A stretch of 64,000 nt of DNA, taken from positions 1 through 64,000 of the forward strand of contig JACCGJ010002534.1 in the NCBI GenBank assembly GCA_013407085.1, given 5' to 3'. Below, piece after piece: positions 46,132 through 55,830 of this stretch. The translations under genes were made by a program, and so were the position numbers. Every line of letters starts with the position of its first letter. Position 1 is the first letter of the stretch. The notes under the pieces are model-generated. The model was given only the letters and a program-made list of their open reading frames with translations. It did no database searches and was not told the origin of the DNA. The DNA is from Atriophallophorus winterbourni (Eukaryota > Platyhelminthes > Trematoda > Plagiorchiida > Microphallidae).

Positions 46132-47596
46132 CGAACAATCGAACAACATGGCTGCAATCGAACAACATGGCTTCAGAAAAGGACACTCTTGCCTTTCAAA
46201 CCTTCTCCTTGCCCTCGATGACTGGACACAAGCTGTGGACAAAGGTTTCACCATACATGCTTGTTATCTGGATATGTCCAAAGCATTCGATCGTGTTAAC
46301 CACACTTTGTTACTACAAAAAATAGAGCAATGTGGCATCAAGGGCCCATTACTAGCCTGGTTGGAGGATTATCTCCGTGACCGTGTTATTCGAGTAAGGG
46401 TTGATGGTGCTTTGTCACGGCCCATTACAGTAACAAGTGGAGTGCCGCAGGGATCGGTGCTTGGACCAATTCTTTTCTTGCTCTATGTAAACGATTTGCC
46501 AAAACTTGTTCGGTGCAAAATCTTGCTATTTGCGGATGATATCAAGTTGTGGACACAAGTATGCACAACTGAGGATTGCAGACAGCTTCAGCTGGACCTC
46601 AATGTCTTACAGGAATGGTCGGTTCGAAATGAACTTCCTTTCAATGTGAGAAAATGCACGGTATTGACAGTTGGAAAACCCTTCGAGTTCTCTTACACCC
46701 TTGGTTCCCATACTCTTGAAATAACTGACAAGGAGAAGGACTTGGGTGTGTGGGTGAGCAGCACGTTGAAACCGTCACACAACGTTAAGGCTGTCTACGA
46801 AAAGACGTCAAAAGTACTGCTTCTGCTGAAACGCGTGTTTGGGAGTTTCACGAAGCCGACTGTGCATCGAATAATTAATACCTACTTGAGGCCCACCATG
46901 GAGTATGCGGTTCAGGCTTGGTCACCCTGGTTAAAGAAAGACATCAATCTCTTGCAGCGAATCTATCATCGGACCACGAAGCTCGTGTGCGGCTTAAAGC
47001 ACAAACAATACGAAGACCGTATTGCAAACCTCAACCTCTTCGACTCTCCTTACCGACGTCTTAGAGGTGATCTGATCCTAATGTTTAACATATTGCATAC
47101 CCCCAGCCATCCCCTTAATACACTATTCACACGACAACCACCAAGAACCAGCCGGAGTCATGAGTACACAGTACTAATTCCCGACTCGCGACTGAACTGT
47201 CGAAGATATTTTTATTCTGTACGTTTATGTTTCACTTGGAACTCCCTACCCTCGAATGTTGCACATGCACCCAACTTGGATATATTCAAATCCAGCTTAG
47301 ACAAATTCCTGTCGACCCATCCGAACATTGAGACTATGTATTCCACAACCTAATAACTTTGAACTCACACATCAAATCATCTCGACCCCATGGACATATA
47401 TATGCCATTCCACTGAGTGAAAACAGTTTCTATCATTTGGATTTTTACCTGATTCCCGAACTGTTCAGTAAGCAAACAAATCCCGTTTTTACTGAGATAT
47501 GTTATTTGTAAATTTCCATAATTTTCTGTGGTTTTTGTAAAGCTATATGCTTTTTAGACCATTAAAATTGAATTGAATTGAATTGAATTGAATTGA
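46132..47596 (+). mobile_element. CR1-D, young 5'-truncated insertion in the last array unit
   Basis: Flanked by ATCAT on both sides (46127-46131 and 47597-47601). Other units show the empty site (GGATCATGGCAACGG, e.g. about 42644). The 3' end is GACCATTAAAATTGAATTG with about six further ATTGA repeats. At the 5' junction AATCGAACAACATGGCT is repeated (46135-46151 and 46156-46172) with a third partial copy, typical slippage debris at the end of target-primed synthesis. 1465 bp long. Confidence 0.9.
46148..47353 (+). CDS. CR1-D reverse transcriptase, catalytic residues intact
   Basis: A 401-codon open frame beginning in the RT fingers (QHGFRKGHSCLSNLLLALDDW, residues ~6-26). YLDMSKAFDRV (catalytic Asp42), SGVPQGSVLGPILFLLYVNDLP (~100-121), LLFADDIKLW (Asp130, Asp131), thumb KDLGVWVSSTLK, TYLRPTMEYAVQAWSPWLKKD, C-terminus SRLNCRRYFYSVRLCFTWNSLP. 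A natural stop is followed by ~240 bp of 3' UTR. The ATG at 46148 lies in the junction debris, so it is fortuitous; ORF1, EN and the first part of RT are missing, so this copy cannot move by itself. The lack of any stop or frameshift indicates recent insertion from an active family. Confidence 0.9.
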   Translation: MAAIEQHGFRKGHSCLSNLLLALDDWTQAVDKGFTIHACYLDMSKAFDRVNHTLLLQKIEQCGIKGPLLAWLEDYLRDRVIRVRVDGALSRPITVTSGVPQGSVLGPILFLLYVNDLPKLVRCKILLFADDIKLWTQVCTTEDCRQLQLDLNVLQEWSVRNELPFNVRKCTVLTVGKPFEFSYTLGSHTLEITDKEKDLGVWVSSTLKPSHNVKAVYEKTSKVLLLLKRVFGSFTKPTVHRIINTYLRPTMEYAVQAWSPWLKKDINLLQRIYHRTTKLVCGLKHKQYEDRIANLNLFDSPYRRLRGDLILMFNILHTPSHPLNTLFTRQPPRTSRSHEYTVLIPDSRLNCRRYFYSVRLCFTWNSLPSNVAHAPNLDIFKSSLDKFLSTHPNIETMYSTT

Positions 47597-48414
47597 ATCA
47601 TGGCAACGGCTCAGTTGTTCTGAATTGCTAGGTCGAATGTCCGTATGTTCATCATCGCATTTTTTGCCTTCATGCTTCCTTAGAAACGGAGATGAAACAC
47701 GATCTCCACACTAAAGTCTAGGCTTCAGTTTGCTAATTAATAAGTCATTTAACAAACCTTCAATTCTCTGTATGCGGTCCTCTAAATTCAACACCCCCAT
47801 ATTAGTTTCAGTCTGTGAGCTCGCAGTCGTCTTTGTACAGTTTCTAGGTTCAATTCTGCATACATGACAGATATAGCATACTCCTGGCATTTCATCTTTA
47901 TTGATAATTGCAATAACATCAGCAGTCAGGGTAACATCACATTCGTATGAACTTTATCGTGACAAATAAAACAACTAGCGTGTCGGGCATTGTGACTTAC
48001 CGCCTTTCGACAAATTTTGCACATGTGACCGCCTTCACTGGGCTTCGCTCGTAAGGTCATGACGACGGGGTGAAAAGATTTATCGATCGATCTGTGTGGT
48101 AAATGGGAAGTGGGTGAGTGAATAATCTCGCCACAGGAAAGGTGGGTAACGAAATTCGTCGTAGCTCCTTCAGATTGGATCCGATTTTCCGGTCCAATGT
48201 GTCAAGCGAAGTGGGAAAGCGAACTCTTTCGAATGGTGGCAAACTCAATCCAATATTCAGTGTTGCACACAAACTTGCCCGAGCAGGTCTAGTTTGGTTC
48301 AAAATGTAGAAAACTGATTTTTCTAAGATTGCTTGTTCTGCCTCCGAAATGGTATGAACACAATGCTTGTGTTAAGAGGAGTCCAAAAAGGCAAAAATTA
48401 TCCAGATAGGACGA

Positions 48415-49182
48415 GATGGGAATGAAGTAGATCCAAAAACGCAAGAGCACAGAATAATGCGACCGCACAGCACACAATCGTATTCCGAAAAAATAACGCA
48501 TCCTCTACCATTGGACACAATAACCATCAACAAAGAAGAGGTGCTGGGAACTCTACTATCGTTGAATCCCAGAAAATCCCCTGGTTGTGATGAAATTACC
48601 CCGAATATACTCAAGCATTGTGCACAATCTCTATGCGGACCTCTAACTCAGTTATTCTGCGAATCGTTGTCGCAAAGTGTCATACCGACTGAATGGAAAT
48701 CTGGTATAATCTCCCCGAATTTCAAAGGCGGGGTGCGTTCGGAGCCCGCCGTATCCAAGGTACTCGAAAGGATCGTGGCAAAAAACTGAGCAAATACCTT
48801 GAGGAAAATAAGCTATTTTCGGGAGCCCAACACGGTTTCAGAAGGGGATACTCCTGCCTTACTAACCTTCTCCTTACCCTTGACGACTGGACTCGAGCAG
48901 TGGATGCGTGGGATACTATCCATGTATGTTACCTCGATATGTCGAAAGCATTTGACCGTGTAAACCACAGTATTCTCTTGCAGAAGCTGGAACGTTGTGG
49001 TATCACTGGCAGTCTGTTAGCATGGTTAGAAAATTACCTGAATGATCGGTATGTTCAAGTCTCTGTGGACAGTGCTCTATCGAAGTCGGTAGCCGTGACA
49101 AGTGGAGTGCCTCAGGGATCCGTCCTCGGACCAATCCTCTTCGCGCTTTATGCTAATGACATACCAGCTCTCATCAAATGCG
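48415..49182 (+). pseudogene. CR1-C RT, first part
   Basis: Linker, then LNPRKSPGCDEITPNIL, TEWKSGIISPNFKGG, a small deletion at GVRSEP-AVSKVLERIV (where other copies have NYRPV), and a frameshift near 48770. Then GAQHGFRRGYSCLTNLLLTLDDW, YLDMSKAFDRVNHS (first catalytic Asp), VQVSVDSALSKSVAVTSGVPQGSVLGP. Ends at IKC where CR1-B is inserted. Confidence 0.8.
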
Positions 49183-49891
49183 GGAACCTGAAGAGCTCAG
49201 CGCACTGTCAGAACATATATCGACGAGCAAACAGATTGTTAGGTATCTTTCGAAGAATATTTGGAAGATTCTCTATGGTAACGTTACCGAGGATAATGAA
49301 TGTCTACCCTCGCCCTACGATGGAATATGCGGTCGAGGTCTGGGCTCCTTGGCTGTGAAAGGATATTGCTCTCTTCGATAAAATCTATCACAGAGCAACA
49401 AAGTTATTGATGGGTCTTCGCAATGTTCCGTACACCGAAAGATTGCGACGTCTGGGTCTATGCGACTTTACCCAAAGGAGGATACGACGCGATATTATTC
49501 TGACTTATAGAATTGTGTCTACCGAAGGACATCCACTAAAACACTTGCTTGATGTGTGTGAAGGGAAAGTGACACGCGGACATACCTTATCGCTTTACGT
49601 CCCAAGTTCCCGTATTGACTGTCGGCGCCATTTTTTCGCCATACGTGCTATATTTCTTTGGAATTCCCTACCCCAACATGTGATGGAGTCTCCTTGCCTG
49701 GCGGCGTTTAAAGTGAAATTGGACTTACATATGCAAAAGAATAACATTCGTGAGCCGTACATTTGATATTCTCTTTTGCTTTTATACTATTGTATTTTTT
49801 CATGTTTTATTAATACCGTCATCCTGTGGTGTTGTAAAGTATTAACTTTTTTAACCATAAATCTTTGAATTTGAATTTGAATTTGAATTAA
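49183..49891 (+). mobile_element. CR1-B, nested 5'-truncated copy
   Basis: Begins in the RT thumb at GNLKSSAHCQNIYRRANRLLG, then PRPTMEYAVEVWAPWL followed by TGA, a further open C-terminal part (49407-49763; LMGLRNVPYTERLRRLGLC ... AAFKVKLDLHMQ), a 3' UTR and (TTTGAA)n at 49868-49891. It lacks the 111-bp duplication, the 42-bp tail insertion and the 20-bp deletion of the array copies, so it represents the less damaged form of the array RT. Confidence 0.85.
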
Positions 49892-50707
49892 GATCGTACT
49901 GTTCGCAGACGATATAAAAGTTTGGTAAGTAAGTCGGAAGACTGCGAACTGCTCCAGAAGGATCTGGACAACCTCCAAGCTTGGTCCCTAAAAAATCGCA
50001 TATTTTTCAATTTCCAAAAGTGTCACATGTTAAACATTGGCAAATAAGTGGAGTACCAGTATTTTCTTGGAACACAGCCTCTCGTGGACCATGGAACAAA
50101 GGGACTTGGGAGTGTTTATAAGCAACACCCTAGGGATGTCGAGCCACTGCAACTACGTCTATCGCAAAACATCACAGAAATTGTCACTCCTAAAGAGAAT
50201 TTTCGGTAGGTTCTCAAAACAGACAATTCCCTGTATTATAAATACCTACATCAGGCCCACGATGGAATATGCGGTTCAAGCATGGTCGCCATGGCTTAAA
50301 AAAGATGTTGCGACTTTGCAACGAATGTATCATCGAGCTACCAAACTTGTCACTGGACTCAGCCGGAAACCCTACAATGAGCGAATCAAAACGCTGAATT
50401 TATTTGATTATCCACGTCGTCGTCTCCGAGGGGATTTGATTCTGGTTTAGTGAATACTGAAAATCACCCTCTACAATGCTTATTGAATCTACGGAGCTCA
50501 CATAATACAAGAGCTCACACATTTACTCTAACTGTCCCTCACTCGAGACTAAACTGCAGACGACATTTTTTGGGGGTGCGAGTTTGTTTTACTTGGAACA
50601 ATCTGCCAGATAATGTTGTGAACTCACCAAACCAGCAAACTTTCAAGAGAAGCCTTGATGCCTATTTGACCCTAAACCCGTGCATCGAAGAAAACTATAC
50701 ATCTTAA
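49892..50707 (+). pseudogene. CR1-C RT, second part
   Basis: KIVLFADDIKVW (FADD at 49909-49920), a stop and a small loss, EDCELLQKDLDNLQAWSLKNR, QKCHMLNIGK, stop, then an open frame (50097-50450): RDLGVFISNTLGMSSHCNYVYRK, TYIRPTMEYAVQAWSPWLKKD, LFDYPRRRLRGDLILV. After a stop it continues at 50450-50707 with SRLNCRRHFLGVRVCFTWNNLP. A 3' UTR follows. Confidence 0.8.
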
Positions 50708-50896
50708 CACCATACACCTACATTTGTTATCCCACCAATCGAAAACAGTTTCTGCCCGTGGATATTTACTTGATTCTTGAACTGCCCAGTAAGCAATCTA
50801 ATCCCATTTTTGCTTGTTATATTATTCGTTGTTGTCATATTATTTTGTGGTTATTTGTAAAGCTATACGCTTTTTAGACCATTAAAATTGAATTGA

Positions 50897-51634
50897 ATAC
50901 GCTAATTGCGATAATGTTTTGACTAAAGAGGCAGTAGACTTTACTAATAATGCTGAAATTCCAGGTGTCGGTTATGTGTGCAGCGTCTGTAGAACAAAGC
51001 CGTTAAACGACGCCGAGACCAATGTATCACAATCTGGAAACCTAGAAGTTCGAATAAAATACTTAGAAAACTGTTTTAAAAAATTCGAGGAAACATTGGA
51101 GTCGATAGTAATTGCCTTCAATAACTCACTCAAAAATGAAACCAACCTAAACCCAACGCTACTTCCCGTACCTCCACAAGATGTTCCGATACTTAAAGAG
51201 AATTTGCGGGAGGCTGAACAGTTTAGTGATGCGAACGCTAGCTGCGACTCAGATGTTAGTCAGCTTAAACAGTTGAAAGGGCGTCTACTGACTGTCCATC
51301 AGCAGAATTCCTCTACCTCCAAAAGTAATACTAAAATAAAAACAAATTAAATGAATTTCAATGTAATCTGCACCAATGTGCCGGAGACATCCGGAACACT
51401 TTTGTCGAGTAGAACTCACGACATTGAACAATGGTACTAGCTGTGTTCAATTATAGATATGAGCTCAATAATGCCTGATTCAATAACTCGCCTAAGTCGG
51501 CACTCCAATTGTCCTCATCTTGACGAACCGCGTTTACTGAGAATAACTCTCAAAAGCCAAAAACAGATGGAAGACGTTCTTCTAAACTCTTATTTGCTCC
51601 GTACATGTTCACAGGCTAAATGTCGTATACATAC
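50897..51634 (+). pseudogene. CR1-E type ORF1 fragment
   Basis: Starts mid-finger (YANCDNVLTKEAVDF ... GVGYVCSVCRTKP), then a predicted coiled coil (NLEVRIKYLENCFKKFEETLE), a polar linker, CTNVPETSG after a stop at ~51350, and SITRLSRHSNCPHLDEPRLLRITLK ... MEDVLLNSYLL. This is the ORF1 layout seen in the array but only distantly similar to it. At ~51635 it runs head-on into a minus-strand ORF1. Confidence 0.65.
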
Positions 51635-52342
51635 TGAGAGGCGCAAATTGGATGATCTTTTGACCAAAATAGATTGCTCTATCTGGTTTCAATCCACACT
51701 CGACAGTCATTTGGGGTGGCTTTGAGCTCAATTGCTGATTGTGTGTCGCAGCTGAAGATTTATTTCTTGGTTCAGTTCATCAATTCGGACCGTATTGGAT
51801 GCAGAGTGGGCTGAATTTATATCAATATTTTTGTAATCGCTAAAGATTACATCTTTTGGGATTTTGTATTTCCAGCATTTACAGTTGGAACGTACAGTAT
51901 CAACCATGGTAATCATCAGGAAGTATATTTTTAGTGGTCGTGGTCCATTAATTTTGTAATTTGCCGAGGTAGGCAGTCTGAAAGTATCAACAACAACGGT
52001 CTTTTTAACAAAAAATAGTATCATCCAGAAAACTCAATTTCCTGTAGTCATGCTTAGCTCACTGGTTAGCCTCAAGATTGCCTGCCAGCTCTGGAACTGC
52101 GAGGATGATTAGATTTCGGTTTGATTTCTTTCTTATGTCGCCTTTATTATTCCTCTGTTCGCACCATGGAATATAAGCATGAAGACGAATATTCAGTGAA
52201 TTGTTAGACCGAAATAGGTAAGATTTTAGTAGAACGTTTACCAGGTCACGCTCATTTTCTAAGTTAGCCCTAAACAGTCTGGGTTTATCCTGATGAGATG
52301 AATCACGTCGTCTAATTAACCGAGTCAATGCTAACGGCTCTA

Positions 52343-52370
52343 GAAGAAGAAAAAGAAGAAGAATGACTTA
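52343..52370 (-). repeat. 28-bp GAA-rich insertion flanked by TCTA
   Basis: Compared with paralogous ORF1 copies (GGCTCTACAGTTCC, e.g. 24500 region of the array), this copy has GAAGAAGAAAAAGAAGAAG followed by AATGACTTA inserted, with TCTA at 52339-52342 and 52371-52374. Possibly another tail-only retro-insertion; its source family is unknown. Confidence 0.45.
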
Positions 52371-52592
52371 TCTACAGTTCCAAGGTTCATAATTCCACAC
52401 AGTTCCTTCCATTTTTCTTCATCGTGTTTTTGCCGGTGTTTCATGCTCAGGAACGTCAGTACAAATGACACTTAAAGAGTGTGCCTTACGATTGGTGGAA
52501 ATGTTATCTGTGATCAGTTGGTTGTTTAACGGCTCGCTTTTTATTCGCGGATTGTGGTGAATTTGTTTCAGACCTTTACCAAGCACACGGAT

Positions 52593-52747
52593 TGTGGAGT
52601 GGCTGACAGCATGAATACTCATTGTCCAATCAGAATGCAGTAGCTGTCAGTGTATCTATCTCTGTATTCTAATTCCCATGAATGATTCATATGTTTGTTG
52701 ACGTGTAGTGAATACACATGTGTCGCTCTGATCTTGACTTTTCTACA
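52593..52747 (+). repeat. Solo LTR of the TRIM-like element
   Basis: 155 bp starting TGTGGAGTGG and ending TTGACTTTTCTACA, closely matching both LTRs of the element at 57271. It is flanked by CGGAT (52588-52592 and 52748-52752). The sister module at about 11720 shows the empty site CACGGATAATGGAAGC. So an element inserted here and its LTRs later recombined, or the LTR remained alone. Confidence 0.9.
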
Positions 52748-53247
52748 CGGATAATGGAAGCAGCTCAGTTGTTCTTAATTTATAGGTTGATTGTCTCTAT
52801 GTTAATCAACGCATTTTTGCCTTTCTGTCTCCCTAGAACCGGAGATTAAACACGATATCCACGCTCAAGTCTAGGCTTCAATTTGCTAATTAATAAGTCA
52901 TTTAACGAACCTTTAATTCTCTGTATGGTGTCCTCTAAATTCCACATTCCCATATTAGTCTCAGTCTGTGAGCTCGCTGTCGTCTTTGTACAGTTTCTAT
53001 GTTCTAGTCTGCATAAATGACAGATAAAACATACCCTTGGCATTTCGTCTTAATTCAAAATTGCAATAGCATCAACAGTCAGGGCAACATCACAATTCAT
53101 ATGAACTTTATCGTGACAAATAAAACAACTAACTGAAGCCGAAGATATTGTCAATCATTTCGGCTGAGATTTGAGATTGATTCCGCAAATTGCGAAAGCT
53201 TGCCCAGGTCGATTCTGTTGTAGCGATGCTATGAATAGCTTATGCCA

Positions 53248-54437
53248 AATTTCGATTTCGTCATAGTTGATCATAATTTACTCTTGAACAAGCTAAAGAA
53301 ACACGGTATTGTTGGAAGACTATATGAATTGATAAGTGATTACCTTAGCAACAGATACATCCGAGTTCTTGTGGACGGCCTATTATCGAAGAAAATCTAT
53401 GTCACTAGCGGTATTCCACAAGGCTCAGTGCTTGGACCAATACTGTTCCTAGTCTATTTGACCGATATACCAATAACAAATGACAGTAAGATGGTTTTGT
53501 TTGCTGACGATATAAAAGTATGGAGGCGAATCAGCAATGTCGATGATTGTATTTTGCTGCAAAACGATTTGAATGCTTTGTACAACTGGTGATTCGAAAA
53601 TAAACAGTCTTTGAATATACAAAAGTCGAAGATCATTCAGACCGGTCGTGACCTTGGCTTTTCCTATCAATACAAGCTCGGCGACAGAAACCCGGAGTAC
53701 AACATGGAAGAAAAGGACCTGGGTGTCTGGATTTACGGTAGTTTGAAAAATGGACTACAATGCGAGCAGTTTACGAAAGCGCTTCTCGGCATGTTACGGC
53801 GAATATTTGTACGTTTTTCCCCGGGGTGTTTTCCTCTCATGATAAACACCCGGTTCTATACTATGCTGCACAAGCCTGTACACCACGGCTTCAAAAAGTC
53901 ATTTTACTTCTGGATCGCATATATCAGAGAGCTTCTAAGCTTGTCATCGGACTCGAAAACACGCCATTCGCCGGGCGTCTCAGACGACTGGGGCTGAGGA
54001 CACTTGCACAAAGAAGTATGCGAGGTGATCTCATCCGCGCATATAAAATACATACTACTGTTTCCCACCTCCTGGAGTTATTATTCCACCTTCGATCTTC
54101 CAGCAACAACTGTGGTCATGGTTGCAAGTTGGATATACCACATTTCAAACAGAACTGTCGCAGGTATTTTTATTCGGTGCGTGTTTGCTTTGTTTGGAAT
54201 TCCTTACCTGTCGATTTGGTAAGCTCAATCAGTTTATCTATATTCAAAAGGAAACTTGACAATTATATGAGAGCTAATCCGAATTTTGCCCCGAACTATT
54301 AATAAACTATCATCGTCCAATTGATTTTGATTATATTTATACATATATATTTATTTGTACATATAGTCCCAATCTATGGTTATTGCAAATTTAATTGCTT
54401 TATCAACCATAAATCTTGAATCTTGAATCTTGAACTG
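53248..54437 (+). mobile_element. 5'-truncated CR1-type insertion, RT only
   Basis: Interrupts module copy 2: the sequence before it (TTTCGATTT) and after it (TGTATTC..GTTTGATT-like) is continuous at 13045-13075 in module copy 1. RT from VDHNLLLNKLKKHGIVGRL, RYIRVLVDG, SGIPQGSVLGPILF, VLFADDIKVW (ADD box at ~53502-53513), a TGA in the YNW-stop-F position (~53590), then frameshifts near 53765; C-terminus (53760-54302) CRRYFYSVRVCFVWNSLP. 3' UTR ends in ACCATAAATCTTGAATCTTGAATC. Confidence 0.85.
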
Positions 54438-55830
54438 TATTCTAGTCTGATTGTAAATTCTTGAAGGTGGATCTTTGTTGTTATTTTAGAGGACATAGAT
54501 AGAATTTAAATGTTTCTTGTTGGTGATACAATCCGCAATGCGAGTCCGGATCATTAAAGAATAATACACTGTTTAATTTAGTTTTGTATACTTCAGTATT
54601 CTACTGGCGTTGCACACATTAAACGAATATAAGAAGTTGATCGCTTCGAGCCAGTGGAGGAAACACTTTTGACATGCATCGTGTGATTTCTGTGATTTGC
54701 TTTCCAGTTGGCTAAAATTAATCCCACCATACGTTCCGTTAATAGTTTTATTTTATTCAGGTTTCCGTCGGTCACTATTGTAGTTTGGTGACTGTGGTAT
54801 TCTAAACGTGTCGACCACGTTGCTGGTTTCCGGTTCGCAGTTAATAGCGTTTTAAAGAGCATCGCTCAATTCCGTGATATTTCCATGGCATCACTTTTTA
54901 ATACAGCTTGAAACAGACAGTCAAAAGGGATGGCAGCATAATGACTTAGCCCTAGTCAACTTTCGTATACAACGTTAACAATGTCGTGTTCATCTCTTGG
55001 AGGTGAGTTTAATTATCCTCCGTTTGTCCAGATTTGGTGAAGTAAGTTAACGTTTTAGCAGTATCAATGATAACATTTCAATCGGTTTCAAGTCCATGCT
55101 GCTGCACGACTTTCAATTTTCTTCTTTATCGTCTTTGACCTGTCCCCAAGTAAGATGGGACTCAGTTCCAGTACATTTGTGCGAATGATGTCTAGTTCAT
55201 GGAGTGACTGTGCAGCGTGTGCGTGTCGCATTCGCTGAATACTGGTCTGCTTCTCAGAAATTGTGTTTGTACCGAGTTGTTGGCAGGGCGTTTGATGGAT
55301 TTCTAGATTATCGAGTGTTACAGGATTCGTTACACCTTTCCTGTTAGACATACGCTTCGCGTCGTTGAGGCCTTGTTTTGAGCTGCCTACATTGCTTCCT
55401 CACAAGCAATGACACTAATGTAGTTTCTATTCGTCTATGGTTGGTCTCTACCACGAATATGTATCCTTCTAAAATGCAGAGTTATCAGCTCTTGCTAAAT
55501 CGATTGATAGATTTTACAATATATAGATTATATATGTAACAAAGGCCTGGTAAATTGTAAATATAATAAAAGTTACTTATTCCGATGTAAAAGATGTCAC
55601 AATTCACGTGTACAACATTTAACTTGACGCTATTTGGGACTTACAAAATTTTGGAAAAGTTTGCACTTTACAAGCGCCGTCGTCTCGTTGTCGGCCATCG
55701 GTACAATTTGAGAGAGTAAGTTGGCGGCGCGGCCGTATATCGATCGGTGGTTCTCGGTATGAGGGAATCACAAACGGATACGAATCGATGCTCTCCAACC
55801 GAAAATGAAAAGCGGACAATTTTATGTAAA
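54438..55830 (-). pseudogene. Second ORF1-type remnant (module copy 2)
   Basis: Parallel to 13060-14470. The open piece 54862-54593 contains GNLNKIKLLTERMVGLILANW, and 55819-55619 covers the decayed finger start. Not functional. Confidence 0.45.

Larger units (their letters stand above)
45182..48062 (-). pseudogene. ORF1, unit 7, split by CR1-D
   Basis: C-terminal and middle part at 45137-46131 (open), then CR1-D, then the N-terminal part at 47597-48062. The latter has the TAG (KPRL-stop at ~47711) and a base lost near 47941 (CACATTCG). The two halves join exactly at GCGGATCATGGCAACG once the insertion and one ATCAT are removed. Confidence 0.8.
21820..48413. repeat. Tandem array of ~3.46-kb composite units
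   Basis: Each unit holds, left to right, a truncated ORF1 piece (-), a full-length-type ORF1 (-), its 5' UTR, and a CR1-B RT fragment (+). The same RT landmark recurs at 23639, 27097, 30555, 34037, 36579, 40062 and 43527, giving spacings of 3458, 3458, 3482, 2542, 3483 and 3465 bp. Seven RT fragments and eight ORF1/5' UTR blocks are present. Units are nearly identical in sequence, so amplification is recent. Confidence 0.9.
48414..50896 (+). mobile_element. CR1-C copy, split by a nested CR1-B
   Basis: Starts directly after the last array 5' UTR (at GACGA/GATGGG) inside ORF2, and ends with CATTAAAATTGAATTGAAT at ~50896. The RT frame is interrupted at 49182 and resumes at 49892 in the same frame: ...CTC ATC AAA TGC / AAG ATC GTA CTG TTC GCA, i.e. 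IKC-KIVLFADD, as in the degraded minus-strand CR1-C at 8.4 kb. Confidence 0.85.
51635..53150 (-). pseudogene. CR1 ORF1 (module copy 2)
   Basis: Sister of 11140-12960 but without its internal deletion: finger half (CHDKVHMNC-like, 53130-53060), CHLCRLEHRNC and coiled coil (53043-52846), NISTNRKAHSLSVICTDVPEHE (52560-52440), TRLIRRRDSSHQDKPRLFRANL (52328-52250), the RRM-like LIILAVPELAG block, FVKKTVVVDTFRLPTSA (52015-51960). Interrupted by a solo LTR and a 28-bp insertion. Confidence 0.7.

Noticed and set aside
21820..48413. Regular repeats suggestive of CRISPR or a tandem host gene family
   Set aside because: Units are kilobases long and made of retrotransposon ORF1 and RT pieces; there are no short repeats with unique spacers and no host protein.
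48693..49358. Single RT protein of 221 codons
   Set aside because: It crosses the CR1-C/CR1-B insertion junction at 49182/49183, so it is an artefact of nesting.
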